Below are positions 32,036 through 40,723 of a stretch of 64,000 nucleotides of DNA, in pieces (within the stretch, counting starts at the first letter, position 1; every line of letters begins with the position of its first letter). The stretch is from UBA1181 sp045226255 (GTDB lineage: Bacteria; Bacteroidota; Bacteroidia; Bacteroidales; Paludibacteraceae): NCBI GenBank assembly GCA_045226255.1, contig JBGVCG010000026.1, positions 13,490 to 77,489 of the forward strand. The letters run 5' to 3'. The notes below the pieces were generated by a model. The model had not been told where the DNA came from. It made no database searches and worked only from the letters and a program-made list of their open reading frames with translations. The position numbers and the translations under genes are program-made.

Positions 32036-32415
32036 TGTCTTCCGCCTCTATTGGATATGTGATATGGGTACTTGTTGCTCTCAGAATATTTGGTATGGAT
32101 TATAGGATAAATAAGGGCGTGAACCGTCCGCTGGACTTTTATGGGTTGAAGGAAACGTACATATTTTATTTCCTTGGGGGATTGGTGTGTGCGGTTCTGG
32201 CCTATTTCATGTTGCAGTTTTTGAGCAATTGGGTCGCTATTCCTGTCGCCTTGGTGATTGCGGCTGCCTCTTATTTCATCACTTATTATTTAAACAATAA
32301 GTATGGAGCAAGTGGGTTGTCTAAACGTTTGGCGCAGAATGCTTGCCCTAAGAGGATTCAGTTAAAACGGACGAGGTGTCTGATTCAAAAAGGAGGCAAG
32401 AAAAATGGACTTTAG
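32035..32415 (+). CDS. traF: TraF-like conjugation protein (DUF4133)
   Basis: A 126-residue protein with two adjacent membrane helices (F-Y-F-L-G-G-L-V-C-A-V-L-A-Y-F and V-A-I-P-V-A-L-V-I-A-A-A-S-Y-F) after R-I-N-K-G-V-N-R-P-L-D-F-Y-G-L-K. That is the typical opening of DUF4133/TraF, and the whole is VirB3-like in shape. The basic C-terminal tail (K-R-L-A-Q-N-A-C-P-K-R-I-Q-L-K-R) overlaps the traG start by 11 bases. The start is the ATG at 32035 that overlaps the traE stop. Confidence 0.85.
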   Translation: MSSASIGYVIWVLVALRIFGMDYRINKGVNRPLDFYGLKETYIFYFLGGLVCAVLAYFMLQFLSNWVAIPVALVIAAASYFITYYLNNKYGASGLSKRLAQNACPKRIQLKRTRCLIQKGGKKNGL

Positions 32416-34915
32416 CGTTAAGTCGAATCAAATCGAGAATTGTTTCCCCTTGCTGTCATACGAGGAGGGTCTGTTGGTTTCCAAATCAGGGGATATCACC
32501 CGTTTGTTTGAGCTGACGTTGTCGCAGGTCTATACGTCTTCGGATGTGGAGATCGATGCGATGAACGAGTGTTGGTGCCGTGCGGTGCGCACGCTTCCGA
32601 ATTATTCAATCGTTCACAAACAGGATGTATTCTCCGAATCGGTGTGGCAAGACGAGCCTTTTTCCGACAGCTTCCTGCAGGAGGCTTCCGCCCGCCATTT
32701 CTCGGGACGCTCTGTTTTAAAACATAGGTGTTTCCTCTATGTCACGCTTTCCACGAAGAATGGGTTGAAGACGACTTCCGCCGCTAATGCGATCCTTAGG
32801 AATAGGGTTGTCCCTCAGGAGGCCATCGATAGCATGCGTGTCGATACGTTCAACGATGCTGTGGGTCAGATGGTGAACATCCTGAAGTCGGGCGGCATCG
32901 GCTGCCGGGAATTGTCGGAAGACGAGGTGTTGGGTACGGATGATCACTTCGGCATCATTGAGCAATATCTGACGCTGAACTATTCGGGCGAGGGTGAGAT
33001 CCTTTACGACCTGCATGTGAACGAGGACGACCTCATGGTGGGCGACAAGTATGTCTCATGCTTCTCTTTGGGCGAGCTGACGGACTTGCCGAACGTGGTC
33101 TCTACCAGCAAACGGAACGAGAAACTCTCTACGGATGTCTCTTCCTTGGCGGATTGTTTTTCCTATGAGCTGTGCCTGAAACTGCCGTTCGACCATATTT
33201 ACAACCAGTACATTTTTGTCGATGATTCGAACGAGAACCTTCGTGAATTGGAGAAACAGGGACGTAAGATGGAGTCTCTCTCTGCTATCTCGAGGGAAAA
33301 CGCTGTCAACAAGGAGTTCAACGATGAATACCTGACGCAGGCGCAGGTCATGAAGGAACATAGTATCCATGCCGCATTCAATGTCTTGGTGTGGGATGCC
33401 TCCTACACGCGTTTGTTGGAGAAAAACTCTCAGGTGGGAGGTGTGTTGTCTAATCTGGACTGCCAAGTCTCAAAGACGGAGGTGATCGTCCCGCATATAT
33501 TCTGGGCGGGTATCCCTGGCGCATCGTCCAATTACCCGATGGAGATGAAGTTCCTCTCTTTTATCGCTCCGAGTATCTGCTTCTTCAACATGGAAAGCAA
33601 CTATAGAGACATTACGGGGGAGAACGGATATGGCTTGAAATTGACCGACCGTATCAGTGGTGCGCCGATAAGGGTGGATGTCAGTGACGAACCGGTGCGC
33701 CGTGGCTGGGCCAGTGCGAAGAATAAGTTCATCTTGGGTCCTTCCGGCTCTGGTAAGTCTTTCTTCACGAACGTGATGATGGCGCAGAAATACGAACAGG
33801 GAGAACATCTGGTGATTGTCGACGTGGGTGATTCCTACCTCGGCCTCTGCCAGTTGATCCACGAGCGTACGCAGGGAGAGGACGGTATCTATTTCACCTT
33901 CAAGGAGGAGGAACCTATCTCTTTCAACCCTTTCTATGTGGAGGACTATGTCTACACGGAGGAGAAAATGGCGCAACTGCTTTCCCTGATCTGTATTCTT
34001 TGGAAGAATGAGCACGAGGAGATTACCAAGGCGGAGGAGACGCATATCGAGACTGCGCTGAACGTTTACGTCGAGATCATTAAGGAACATAGGGAGATAT
34101 TCCCTTGCTTCAACTCTTTCTATGCTTTCCTCTCGAAACAATTCAAGGAGTACCTCGTCAAGAAATCCGTCCGTATTGAGAACTTTGACATCGATAACTT
34201 GATTCAGGTGCTTGCTCCTTATGCGAAAGGGGGAAAATATGAGTATCTGCTGAACTCGACGGATAAGTTGGATTTGCTCCACAAGCGTTTTGTCGTCTTC
34301 GAATTGGATAATATCAAGGACCATAAGGTGCTTTTCCCTGTCGTGACGATTGTGCTGATGGATACCTATATCGCCAAGATGAGGCGTCTGCAGCCCCATG
34401 AAAGAAAGATTATCCTTATCGAGGAGGCCTGGAAGGCGATATCCAAGAGCGGTACGGCGGAGTTCATCAAGTATCTGTACAAGACGGTGCGTAAGCATAA
34501 CGGAGAGGTGATCGTGGTGACCCAAGAGGTGGGTGATATCATCGGCAATGAAATCATCAAGGACGCGATCATCAACAATGCGGATGAGAAGATATTGCTG
34601 GACCAAAGCAAGTTCCTGAACCGTTTCGACGAGATACAATCCACCTTGGCCCTTTCGGAGAAGGAGAAGGCATTGGTCCTCTCTATTAATAAGGATTTGC
34701 AGAAAAATGACCAACGGGCGAAGTACAAGGAGGTCTTCATCTCTTTCAACTCCGCTTTCTCTGCGGTGTATGGGGTGGAGGTCTCTCCAGAGGAGTATCT
34801 AACCTTCTCCACGACGAAGGAGGAGAAGGGTGTCGTCCTGCAATATGCGAAGGAGCTGGGCTCCATGCGTAAAGGTATCGAGAAGTATATAGATGTTCAC
34901 TATAAAAACAGATGA
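32405..34915 (+). CDS. traG: TraG-like conjugation ATPase (VirB4 class)
   Basis: An 836-residue ATPase of the Bacteroides TraG family, the VirB4-class motor that powers assembly or export through a type IV secretion channel. The length is full for the family. The N-terminal half is the family's divergent region. Walker A G-P-S-G-S-G-K-S is at residues 445-452, and Walker B I-I-L-I-E-E-A-W has its acidic pair at 673-674, followed by T-Q-E-V-G-D. All catalytic elements are intact, so the gene is not decaying. No separate coupling ATPase (VirD4/TraD class) is present in the window. The start lies inside traF and the stop overlaps the traI ATG. Confidence 0.93.
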   Translation: MDFSVKSNQIENCFPLLSYEEGLLVSKSGDITRLFELTLSQVYTSSDVEIDAMNECWCRAVRTLPNYSIVHKQDVFSESVWQDEPFSDSFLQEASARHFSGRSVLKHRCFLYVTLSTKNGLKTTSAANAILRNRVVPQEAIDSMRVDTFNDAVGQMVNILKSGGIGCRELSEDEVLGTDDHFGIIEQYLTLNYSGEGEILYDLHVNEDDLMVGDKYVSCFSLGELTDLPNVVSTSKRNEKLSTDVSSLADCFSYELCLKLPFDHIYNQYIFVDDSNENLRELEKQGRKMESLSAISRENAVNKEFNDEYLTQAQVMKEHSIHAAFNVLVWDASYTRLLEKNSQVGGVLSNLDCQVSKTEVIVPHIFWAGIPGASSNYPMEMKFLSFIAPSICFFNMESNYRDITGENGYGLKLTDRISGAPIRVDVSDEPVRRGWASAKNKFILGPSGSGKSFFTNVMMAQKYEQGEHLVIVDVGDSYLGLCQLIHERTQGEDGIYFTFKEEEPISFNPFYVEDYVYTEEKMAQLLSLICILWKNEHEEITKAEETHIETALNVYVEIIKEHREIFPCFNSFYAFLSKQFKEYLVKKSVRIENFDIDNLIQVLAPYAKGGKYEYLLNSTDKLDLLHKRFVVFELDNIKDHKVLFPVVTIVLMDTYIAKMRRLQPHERKIILIEEAWKAISKSGTAEFIKYLYKTVRKHNGEVIVVTQEVGDIIGNEIIKDAIINNADEKILLDQSKFLNRFDEIQSTLALSEKEKALVLSINKDLQKNDQRAKYKEVFISFNSAFSAVYGVEVSPEEYLTFSTTKEEKGVVLQYAKELGSMRKGIEKYIDVHYKNR

Positions 34916-35592
34916 ATATGAAGAAGAAACTGAAACGTTTAATCTTAGCGGTGGGGGTCGTCTGCTTCCCGATGGGGCTTTCCGCCCAGGGTGCGATGAT
35001 TGTGGAAGATCCTGTCGCTATCGCGCAGACCGCCTCGAACTTCTGTGAGGAGATGGCGAATGCGACCGACCAGAAGGTTACTTTGTTGGAACAGATGAAG
35101 GAGATGCTGAACCAGTCTAAACTGATGAAGGAGAACGCGGAAAAGTACAAGAAGTGCATGAAGTGGGTGAAGAACGCCAAATCTGTCGTCTCTTTGATTG
35201 ATAAGGTGAACCATTTGAAGGATAACTACAAGACATTTTATGGACAGTTGATGGATTGTGACTACCTAAGCAAGACGGAGCGAAACAACATCGCCTATAA
35301 TGCGAACCTGATTGTGAAGGAGTCCGCCGATGTCTATGAGGAGGCGAAGACGATCATCGGGGAGTTCACGGGGGACGGGGATGCCGGACTGACCTCCTTC
35401 GAGCGTATACAGTTGATAGAAAAGATTGGCGAGAAGATAGATGGGTTCAATGATAAGTTGAACGTTCTAAAATATCGGGCGAATCAGAAGGTGGTTGAGC
35501 GCAAACAGACGATCAATTACACGCTTAGTTTGTATAATCAGTACACTCCATCCTCTTGTCGGTTGGAGTATAAACCAGGTAATAAGAAATAA
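34912..35592 (+). CDS. traI: TraI-like conjugation protein (DUF4141)
   Basis: A 226-residue exported protein with an N-terminal signal (about 1-26, ending G-L-S-A-Q). A helical periplasmic body follows, with several coiled stretches (L-L-E-Q-M-K-E-M-L-N-Q-S-K-L-M-K-E, K-M-D-G-like helices) and a conserved cysteine pair region (N-F-C-E-E-M, K-K-C-M-K-W). This agrees with DUF4141/TraI, often compared with VirB5. ATG 34912 overlaps the traG stop; a second ATG at 34918 would shorten it by two residues. traH, which sits between G and I in Bacteroides conjugative transposons, is missing. Confidence 0.82.
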   Translation: MNMKKKLKRLILAVGVVCFPMGLSAQGAMIVEDPVAIAQTASNFCEEMANATDQKVTLLEQMKEMLNQSKLMKENAEKYKKCMKWVKNAKSVVSLIDKVNHLKDNYKTFYGQLMDCDYLSKTERNNIAYNANLIVKESADVYEEAKTIIGEFTGDGDAGLTSFERIQLIEKIGEKIDGFNDKLNVLKYRANQKVVERKQTINYTLSLYNQYTPSSCRLEYKPGNKK

Positions 35593-35597
35593 ATTAT

Positions 35598-36620
35598 ATG
35601 GCTGGGACCTTTGAATTAAGTTCATCATGTTTCGAGTCTATACCGGATTTCGCGAATAGGTTAGACTCTATCATGAAAAAATGTATCACCGATGTTGGGG
35701 ATATGGAAAGTGTGGGGATGTTGCTATGCGGCCTTTTCGCCTTGCTCTATGTGGGGAACATGGTTTGGCAAAGTTGGTGTAAGGGTGAGTCCATCAACGT
35801 GTATGCGCTGTTTAGGCCATTCGCCATAGGCTTGGTCATCATTAATTTCACGACGTTCGTACATGTGTTGGATGACGTTTGTGGATGGATGAATAAGCCT
35901 ACTGTGGCATTGTTGGAGAGCTATGCGGGCGAAAATAAAAACGAAATGGAGAAGAGGCTCAGGAAATACTTCGACACGATGAAGGATGAAGATGCGCAGC
36001 GTGAAGGCAAGAAGGAGGGGAATGTGAAACTGAATGTGAAGGATGCCGACGGCTTAGAGTTTGTGTTCAAGGTGAAAAATTCGGAAGATGGTAGTTCGTC
36101 ATTGCCTTTCGTCGGCGAGATAGCGGATGCGTTTAAGCAAACGGTTATGAATGCGCTCCTTGGACTTCTCTCCGTTGTGGCGATTGTTATCGCAGCCGGT
36201 GTTTTGTCCATCGCTTTTGTCTCGAAACTGGTGTTGATTTATGTGGGGCCTTTCGCTTTCGCCATGTCTCTGATTCCGTATTTCTCTAACTCAATATCTA
36301 ATTGGATAGGACGTTATATCACGGTTAGCCTTTATGCCCCGTGTGTGAATCTCACCTGTTTCGTTATGATGAAATTGTACGACAATGTGACGAGTAGCAT
36401 CGGAACGGGTAGCGAGATTGGTTTGGGTTTCTTTATTATGCTCTCATTGGCTTCTGCGGCTTCCTTCTTTGCCATCCCTTCCATCTCAAATTACGTCGTG
36501 GATAGTGTTGGTGCGGGTGGTCTGACGGGTGAAGGACGAAAGTTTGCAGGATCTGTGGCCCGTATGGCGGGTGTTAAGATGGCAATGTCGTCTAATGCCA
36601 TAAAAAGTATAAGGAAATGA
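35598..36620 (+). CDS. traJ: TraJ-like conjugation membrane protein
   Basis: A 340-residue polytopic membrane protein, VirB6-like in position and shape. Hydrophobic segments lie near residues 35-55, 75-92, 195-225, 230-245 and 270-295. A long soluble loop (about 110-180, with K-N-E-M-E-K-R-L-R-K-Y-F-D and K-D-A-D-G-L-E-F-V-F) separates the first pair from the rest. A-G-V-L-S-I-A-F-V-S-K-L-V-L-I-Y-V-G-P-F-A-F and the C-terminal V-G-A-G-G-L-T-G are consistent with TraJ. The stop overlaps the start of the next gene by 4 bases. Confidence 0.83.
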   Translation: MAGTFELSSSCFESIPDFANRLDSIMKKCITDVGDMESVGMLLCGLFALLYVGNMVWQSWCKGESINVYALFRPFAIGLVIINFTTFVHVLDDVCGWMNKPTVALLESYAGENKNEMEKRLRKYFDTMKDEDAQREGKKEGNVKLNVKDADGLEFVFKVKNSEDGSSSLPFVGEIADAFKQTVMNALLGLLSVVAIVIAAGVLSIAFVSKLVLIYVGPFAFAMSLIPYFSNSISNWIGRYITVSLYAPCVNLTCFVMMKLYDNVTSSIGTGSEIGLGFFIMLSLASAASFFAIPSISNYVVDSVGAGGLTGEGRKFAGSVARMAGVKMAMSSNAIKSIRK

Positions 36621-37240
36621 TACGATCGTTAACGAATATTCAGAGTGCGTTTTCGCATGTGAGGTTGTTCCTCATTTTGCTGGTGGCCTCGAATCTGGTG
36701 GTCATCCTGTGTGCGGTGTTGTTTTCCCTCCAGTTCAAGAGGAGCCAGCAGAGTAAAGTCTATGCGCTGCGGGGTGAGGAGTCTGTGATGTGCGCGTTGA
36801 ACCAGAACACGACGGATAACCGTCCGGTGGAGGCGAAGGCTGCCATCGAGCGCTTCCATCAACTCTTCTTCAACCTCTATCCGGATAACGGGGCGATACG
36901 GTATGGGGTGGAGAAGGCGCTCGCCATGGCGGATAATTCAGCCGTGCAGATGTATGACAACATGACCGCCAATGGTTTTTACCGGCAGATTGTTGAGGCT
37001 GGCATCATTTGCCAGTATAGGTGCGATAGTGTTGTGACGGACTTCTCCCGCTACCCGTATGGTGCGGTGATGTACGGTAAAACGGCCATCGTCCGTCGCT
37101 CCTCCGTTACGGTCAGGGAACTCATCACCTCGTGCGAGTTGAGGAATTGTCCCCGCTCGGAGGCGACCCCCAACGGATTCCTCATCGAGAATCTGAACGT
37201 GATTAGCAACAAGGATACTCAACTTAATTCTTTGTACTGA
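36617..37240 (+). CDS. traK: TraK-like conjugation protein, copy 1
   Basis: A 207-residue bitopic protein: an N-terminal cytoplasmic stub, one membrane helix (about 16-38, F-L-I-L-L-V-A-S-N-L-V-V-I-L-C-A-V-L-F) and a periplasmic domain of the VirB8-like TraK fold. Recognisable stretches are A-A-I-E-R-F-H-Q-L-F-F-N-L-Y-P-D, N-G-F-Y-R-Q-I-V-E-A-G-I and the end P-N-G-F-L-I-E-N-L. The following gene is a diverged copy of the same layout. ATG 36617 overlaps the traJ stop. Confidence 0.85.
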   Translation: MIRSLTNIQSAFSHVRLFLILLVASNLVVILCAVLFSLQFKRSQQSKVYALRGEESVMCALNQNTTDNRPVEAKAAIERFHQLFFNLYPDNGAIRYGVEKALAMADNSAVQMYDNMTANGFYRQIVEAGIICQYRCDSVVTDFSRYPYGAVMYGKTAIVRRSSVTVRELITSCELRNCPRSEATPNGFLIENLNVISNKDTQLNSLY

Positions 37241-37917
37241 TGGGAATGAATGATATACCTGCCACCTTCAAGATGGTTAAATTCATCATGGTGTGCGTGA
37301 CGGTCGTGGTCACGGGCCTGACTGTTTGGGTGTTGAAGGCTACTTTCGATAGTGCCGACGAGGAACGGAACACCGTCTATGTGGTCGATAGCCGCAATAC
37401 CTTGAAACTGGCCTTGGCGGAGGATGTCGCCGTGAACCGTGTCGCAGAAGCGGAGGCGCATGTCAAACGGTTGCATGAACTGCTCTTCATCCTCTCTCCT
37501 GATATCGAGTTCATCAAAAAGAATGTGAGCATAGCGGAGTATCTGGCGGGAACGGACGTGAAGAATTATTGCAATTCGTTGAGCGAGAAGGGCTTTTATA
37601 ACTCTTTGGTGGCGAATGGTGTCTCTACGGAATTTATGTGCGACAGCATCGACGTCCGTAAGTGTGATTCGTATGAATATAAAGTGACGCTCTACGGAAA
37701 AACCTCCGTGGTGTCTAGTGATAAGATTGTTTTTAAAAGTCTTGTCACGGAGTGCTTCTTGGAGTCGTGCGTGAGGGATGAACTGGATCCGCAGGGCTTT
37801 ATTGCGCAAGGGTGGAGAATCGTGCGGGAAGAGGAGTTAGGTGTGGTGGAAAGAAAGGGCTATGCGCCTGAAATCGCACGGGAACAGGAAAGTGATACAA
37901 CATTGTCGAACGAATAA
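37240..37917 (+). CDS. TraK-like conjugation protein, copy 2
   Basis: A 225-residue paralogue of the preceding TraK: one membrane helix (about 14-34) and a periplasmic domain with A-H-V-K-R-L-H-E-L-L-F-I-L-S-P-D, K-G-F-Y-N-S-L-V-A-N-G-V, Y-G-K-T-S-V-V-S-S and P-Q-G-F-I-A-Q-G-W. Each of these aligns with a stretch of copy 1. It has an extra acidic C-terminal tail of about 25 residues. Its ATG overlaps the copy-1 TGA (TGATG). Standard Bacteroides tra operons carry a single traK, so a second VirB8-like subunit is unusual and suggests a mixed ring. Confidence 0.8.
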   Translation: MGMNDIPATFKMVKFIMVCVTVVVTGLTVWVLKATFDSADEERNTVYVVDSRNTLKLALAEDVAVNRVAEAEAHVKRLHELLFILSPDIEFIKKNVSIAEYLAGTDVKNYCNSLSEKGFYNSLVANGVSTEFMCDSIDVRKCDSYEYKVTLYGKTSVVSSDKIVFKSLVTECFLESCVRDELDPQGFIAQGWRIVREEELGVVERKGYAPEIAREQESDTTLSNE

Positions 37918-37927
37918 TTTTAACGAT

Positions 37928-38335
37928 ATGGGTATAGAAGATAAAGAAAGGGAGGAGGGCTTCGAGCCTAATGATGCCCCAACTTCCGACACGGAGAAGG
38001 ACTCCACGACGAAGCGTTTTAGGGAATATTATCAGCAGAAGGGGAGGGAGATGAGTGAAAAGACGGAGAGAAAACTGAATTCCATGGATATCGCATCCCG
38101 GAAAAAGTGGTTTTTCCTTGTCTTCGGTTTCTTGTTTACCCTTCTGATTTTTAATTTTGTACGCTCTTTTTTCTTTAAGGCAAAGGATGCCGTCTCTTTG
38201 ACGGAAATGATTCAGGACTCTATCATCGATTGGTCGAAAGTGGATGCCAAGGACTTGTCTGTGATGAATCTGGACTCCATGAAGGAGACTGCACAAAATC
38301 CTGATACAGTGAATAATGACTTCTATTTTAAATAG
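37928..38335 (+). CDS. Single-pass protein in the TraL position
   Basis: A 135-residue bitopic protein. An acidic, polar cytoplasmic N-terminus (E-D-K-E-R-E-E-G-F-E-P-N-D-A-P) is followed by a charged helix, one membrane segment (about 66-84, W-F-F-L-V-F-G-F-L-F-T-L-L-I-F-N-F) and a short periplasmic tail. It occupies the place of traL between traK and traM and has the right topology, but I see no decisive sequence motif, so the name is positional. The start is ATG 37928; a longer frame runs back into traK copy 2 and is rejected. Confidence 0.65.
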   Translation: MGIEDKEREEGFEPNDAPTSDTEKDSTTKRFREYYQQKGREMSEKTERKLNSMDIASRKKWFFLVFGFLFTLLIFNFVRSFFFKAKDAVSLTEMIQDSIIDWSKVDAKDLSVMNLDSMKETAQNPDTVNNDFYFK

Positions 38336-38341
38336 GTTCTT

Positions 38342-39493
38342 ATGGTGGAACAAAAAAGTAAAATGGATAAGCAACGTAATTTGTTGCAGGTGGGTGGCGT
38401 CTTCGTCTTCTTGACGGTGGTGGCTTTGTTCTTCATCTTAGGCGGTGGTGGCGACGATGAGTCGTTGGCGGTGGCTGATGATTCTCCGTCAGGACTCAAT
38501 ACGAGTCTTCCGGACCCTGACGATATCTATGCCTCGGAGGGTAAGTTCGAGGCGGTCAGGAAGGAACAGTCGCGCGTGAGCATGGAGAGAAACCAGCATA
38601 TGGCGCAGAACTCATCTTTCGATATGCTGAACTCCTTGAATGCGCCTAAGGAGGAGCAAACGGAGCAGGTGAATGTGGATGATCTGATATCTAAAATAGA
38701 GGATGATGAGCCTGTGGCACAGTTGGAGGAACCTGCTCCCGTGAAGGAAGAACCCCGCGCTGCGGCAAGGCCCTCTTCTTCGACGAAAAAGGCCGGAACG
38801 TTCTCTAAGGAGGATTCGTTGAACGCACTGATCCAGAAGGCGAGAAAAGAGGATGCGCTTCGTAGGGTGCGTAATGGTTTGGGTACCCATGCCGATTCCA
38901 CCTTGTTGGGCCTCTATAGGGCTCCTGCGCCTAAACCGGTTATTAGGAATGTTGAGGAGAGGAGTACGGCGACCGTTTCTCACGGCAGGAAAGGGTTCAA
39001 GACGGAGAACGCTAAATCGGCGGGAAGAGGTGACAAAGCCACTATTCAGGCGGTCATCCATGGTGAACAGAAGGGGGTGAGATCCTCTAGCCAGGTGTTT
39101 ATTCGTCTGTTGGAGCCTGTGACGATAAAGGGAACGACAATCCCTGCCAGCACGAACCTGATTGGTTCGGTCGTCTTCAGCGAAAACCGTGTGATGATAT
39201 CGACGGAGAGCATTAAGTTCAACGGAGACCTCTATCCTTTTAGGGGAACCATATACGACCAAGACGGTATGAGGGGATTGTATACGGGTGAGAACTTGGC
39301 GAATGATGTGGCGAAAGAGGGTGGACAGGGCGCTATTTCCGGGGCCGACCAGCATGTGTCAGGTGGCTATAACATGGTTACGAAGGTTACCAATACGATT
39401 ATTGATGGAACGAAGAGTGTTCTGGAGAAAACCCAACGTAAAAAGAGTGTGGATTTACCCGCTAATTATAAGATCTTCATCAAGTTGGAATAA
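38342..39493 (+). CDS. traM: TraM-like conjugation protein (VirB10 class)
   Basis: A 383-residue protein with a short cytoplasmic head, one membrane helix (about 17-34) and a long Glu/Pro/Ser-rich periplasmic linker (about 40-175). The C-terminal domain is that of Bacteroides TraM: I-Q-A-V-I-H-G-E-Q, G-S-x-V-F-I-R-L-L-E-P-V-type strand, G-T-T-I-P-A-S-T-N-L-I-G-S-V-V-F, R-V-M-I-S-T-E-S-I-K and Y-D-Q-D-G-M-R-G-L-Y. In plan it matches VirB10, which spans from inner membrane toward the outer-membrane ring. It ends 105 bases before traN, the only sizeable gap in the cluster. Confidence 0.87.
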   Translation: MVEQKSKMDKQRNLLQVGGVFVFLTVVALFFILGGGGDDESLAVADDSPSGLNTSLPDPDDIYASEGKFEAVRKEQSRVSMERNQHMAQNSSFDMLNSLNAPKEEQTEQVNVDDLISKIEDDEPVAQLEEPAPVKEEPRAAARPSSSTKKAGTFSKEDSLNALIQKARKEDALRRVRNGLGTHADSTLLGLYRAPAPKPVIRNVEERSTATVSHGRKGFKTENAKSAGRGDKATIQAVIHGEQKGVRSSSQVFIRLLEPVTIKGTTIPASTNLIGSVVFSENRVMISTESIKFNGDLYPFRGTIYDQDGMRGLYTGENLANDVAKEGGQGAISGADQHVSGGYNMVTKVTNTIIDGTKSVLEKTQRKKSVDLPANYKIFIKLE

Positions 39494-39514
39494 CCGATTT
39501 TTTGCATAATTTCG
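39484..39514 (+). promoter_or_regulatory. Probable separate promoter for traN
   Basis: TAATTTCG at 39507-39514 with GTTG at 39484-39487 (19-bp spacing). The sequence from 39499 to 39519 is nearly identical to the ABC-F promoter at 14517-14537. The leader to the traN ATG would be about 80 bases. Confidence 0.45.
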
Positions 39515-39598
39515 CGGTTGTCATTTGGTAAGTCAAGTGACTCCCTTCGAGTAAAATGTTAGGTGAAAATATTGTAAGATAAAAGTATTGTCCTGATT

Positions 39599-40723
39599 AT
39601 GGTTCGTGTTGTGAAGTCTTTATTGTGTGCGATATCTCTACTGTTTTTTCTATGCTCGTCATATGGCCAGGAGCGCATAAAAGGATTTAATGTGATTGAA
39701 CTGGGTGTCTCGGACGTGAAATGGGTATATCTCAAGTTTAAGAGTGATGTGAGCAACATCGACCATGGTACGGACGATATCCAGATAGAACGCACCTCTG
39801 TTCCCTCCATCGCCAGGATTCGTAGCCGTGTCCCTCGTTTCGTCGAGACGCATATCACCTTTATCACAAAGGATGGGGAGGTGCACACGTTCCATATCCA
39901 CTATGAGCAAAATCCGGGCATTGTGGCCGCCAATGTGCGAGGCAAAACATTGGGTGAGGAGGATGTGATCCGTCCGCTGCGGGTGGAGCTCTCCGACGAC
40001 CGGACCTCTCATATTACCTTCCCTCATAAGGTGGTGGACATGAGTGTGGGGTGCGACTCAGCTATCGTCGACCATGTACCGAACACCGACAACATGGTCA
40101 TGGCGAAGTGCTATCCCTATGACACGAACCTTTTCAAGGAGACCTCCCTCACCATTGTCACGGAAGATAAGAACATTTATGCCTTCGACGTCGTCTATAA
40201 GGCGGTGCCTGAGGTGCTGAACTTCTCGGTGGATGATGCGGACAAGAAAGGTGCGGTATTCTCCGTCATCAATGTCAATGAGACGGATATGCGTGCCTTG
40301 GGCGAATTGGTGATCTCCAAGGGAAATCAAATGAATCGGGGCATCATGGAGGGTAAGATGATTTTTGCTTTGCAGGGCGTTTTCATCAAGGACGATGTCA
40401 CGATGCTCCATGTGGCCATCGCGAACAATTCGCAGATCGACTATGATATAGACTTTATCAAGTGTTATATCACCAACCGCAAGAACTTGAAGAAACAGAC
40501 GATGCAGGTTGACGATATCATGCCGCTTTATGAGTATGTGCAGAACGAGAAATCCAAGTTCGTCCCTGCGAATAGTACCTACCACACGGTGCTTTTCTTC
40601 AAACGGTTCACTATTCCAGACAAGCACAATCTCTTCTTCGAGGTTTTCGAGAAGAATGGTGGTCGTCATCTCCAATTCACCATCACCAATCACGACCTGC
40701 TTTCCGCTAAGGTATTGAAGTAG
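39599..40723 (+). CDS. traN: TraN-like conjugation protein (DUF4138, VirB9-like)
   Basis: A 374-residue exported protein: signal peptide (about 1-23, ending S-S-Y-G-Q) and a beta-rich body. Family traits are the early strand V-I-E-L-G-V-S-D-V-K-W-V-Y-L-K, V-H-T-F-H-I-H-Y-E-Q-N-P, and the late K-I-D-Y-D-I-D-F-type strand (S-Q-I-D-Y-D-I-D-F-I-K-C-Y-I), then H-T-V-L-F-F-K-R-F-T-I. TraN is the probable outer-membrane ring component. It is the last gene of the cluster; traO, P and Q, which normally follow, are absent, and the next gene is a glycoside hydrolase on the other strand. Confidence 0.85.
   Translation: MVRVVKSLLCAISLLFFLCSSYGQERIKGFNVIELGVSDVKWVYLKFKSDVSNIDHGTDDIQIERTSVPSIARIRSRVPRFVETHITFITKDGEVHTFHIHYEQNPGIVAANVRGKTLGEEDVIRPLRVELSDDRTSHITFPHKVVDMSVGCDSAIVDHVPNTDNMVMAKCYPYDTNLFKETSLTIVTEDKNIYAFDVVYKAVPEVLNFSVDDADKKGAVFSVINVNETDMRALGELVISKGNQMNRGIMEGKMIFALQGVFIKDDVTMLHVAIANNSQIDYDIDFIKCYITNRKNLKKQTMQVDDIMPLYEYVQNEKSKFVPANSTYHTVLFFKRFTIPDKHNLFFEVFEKNGGRHLQFTITNHDLLSAKVLK

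Noticed and set aside
31663..40723. Complete integrative conjugative element
   Set aside because: No integrase, relaxase, coupling protein, attachment sites or flanking repeats are visible, so only the channel genes can be claimed.
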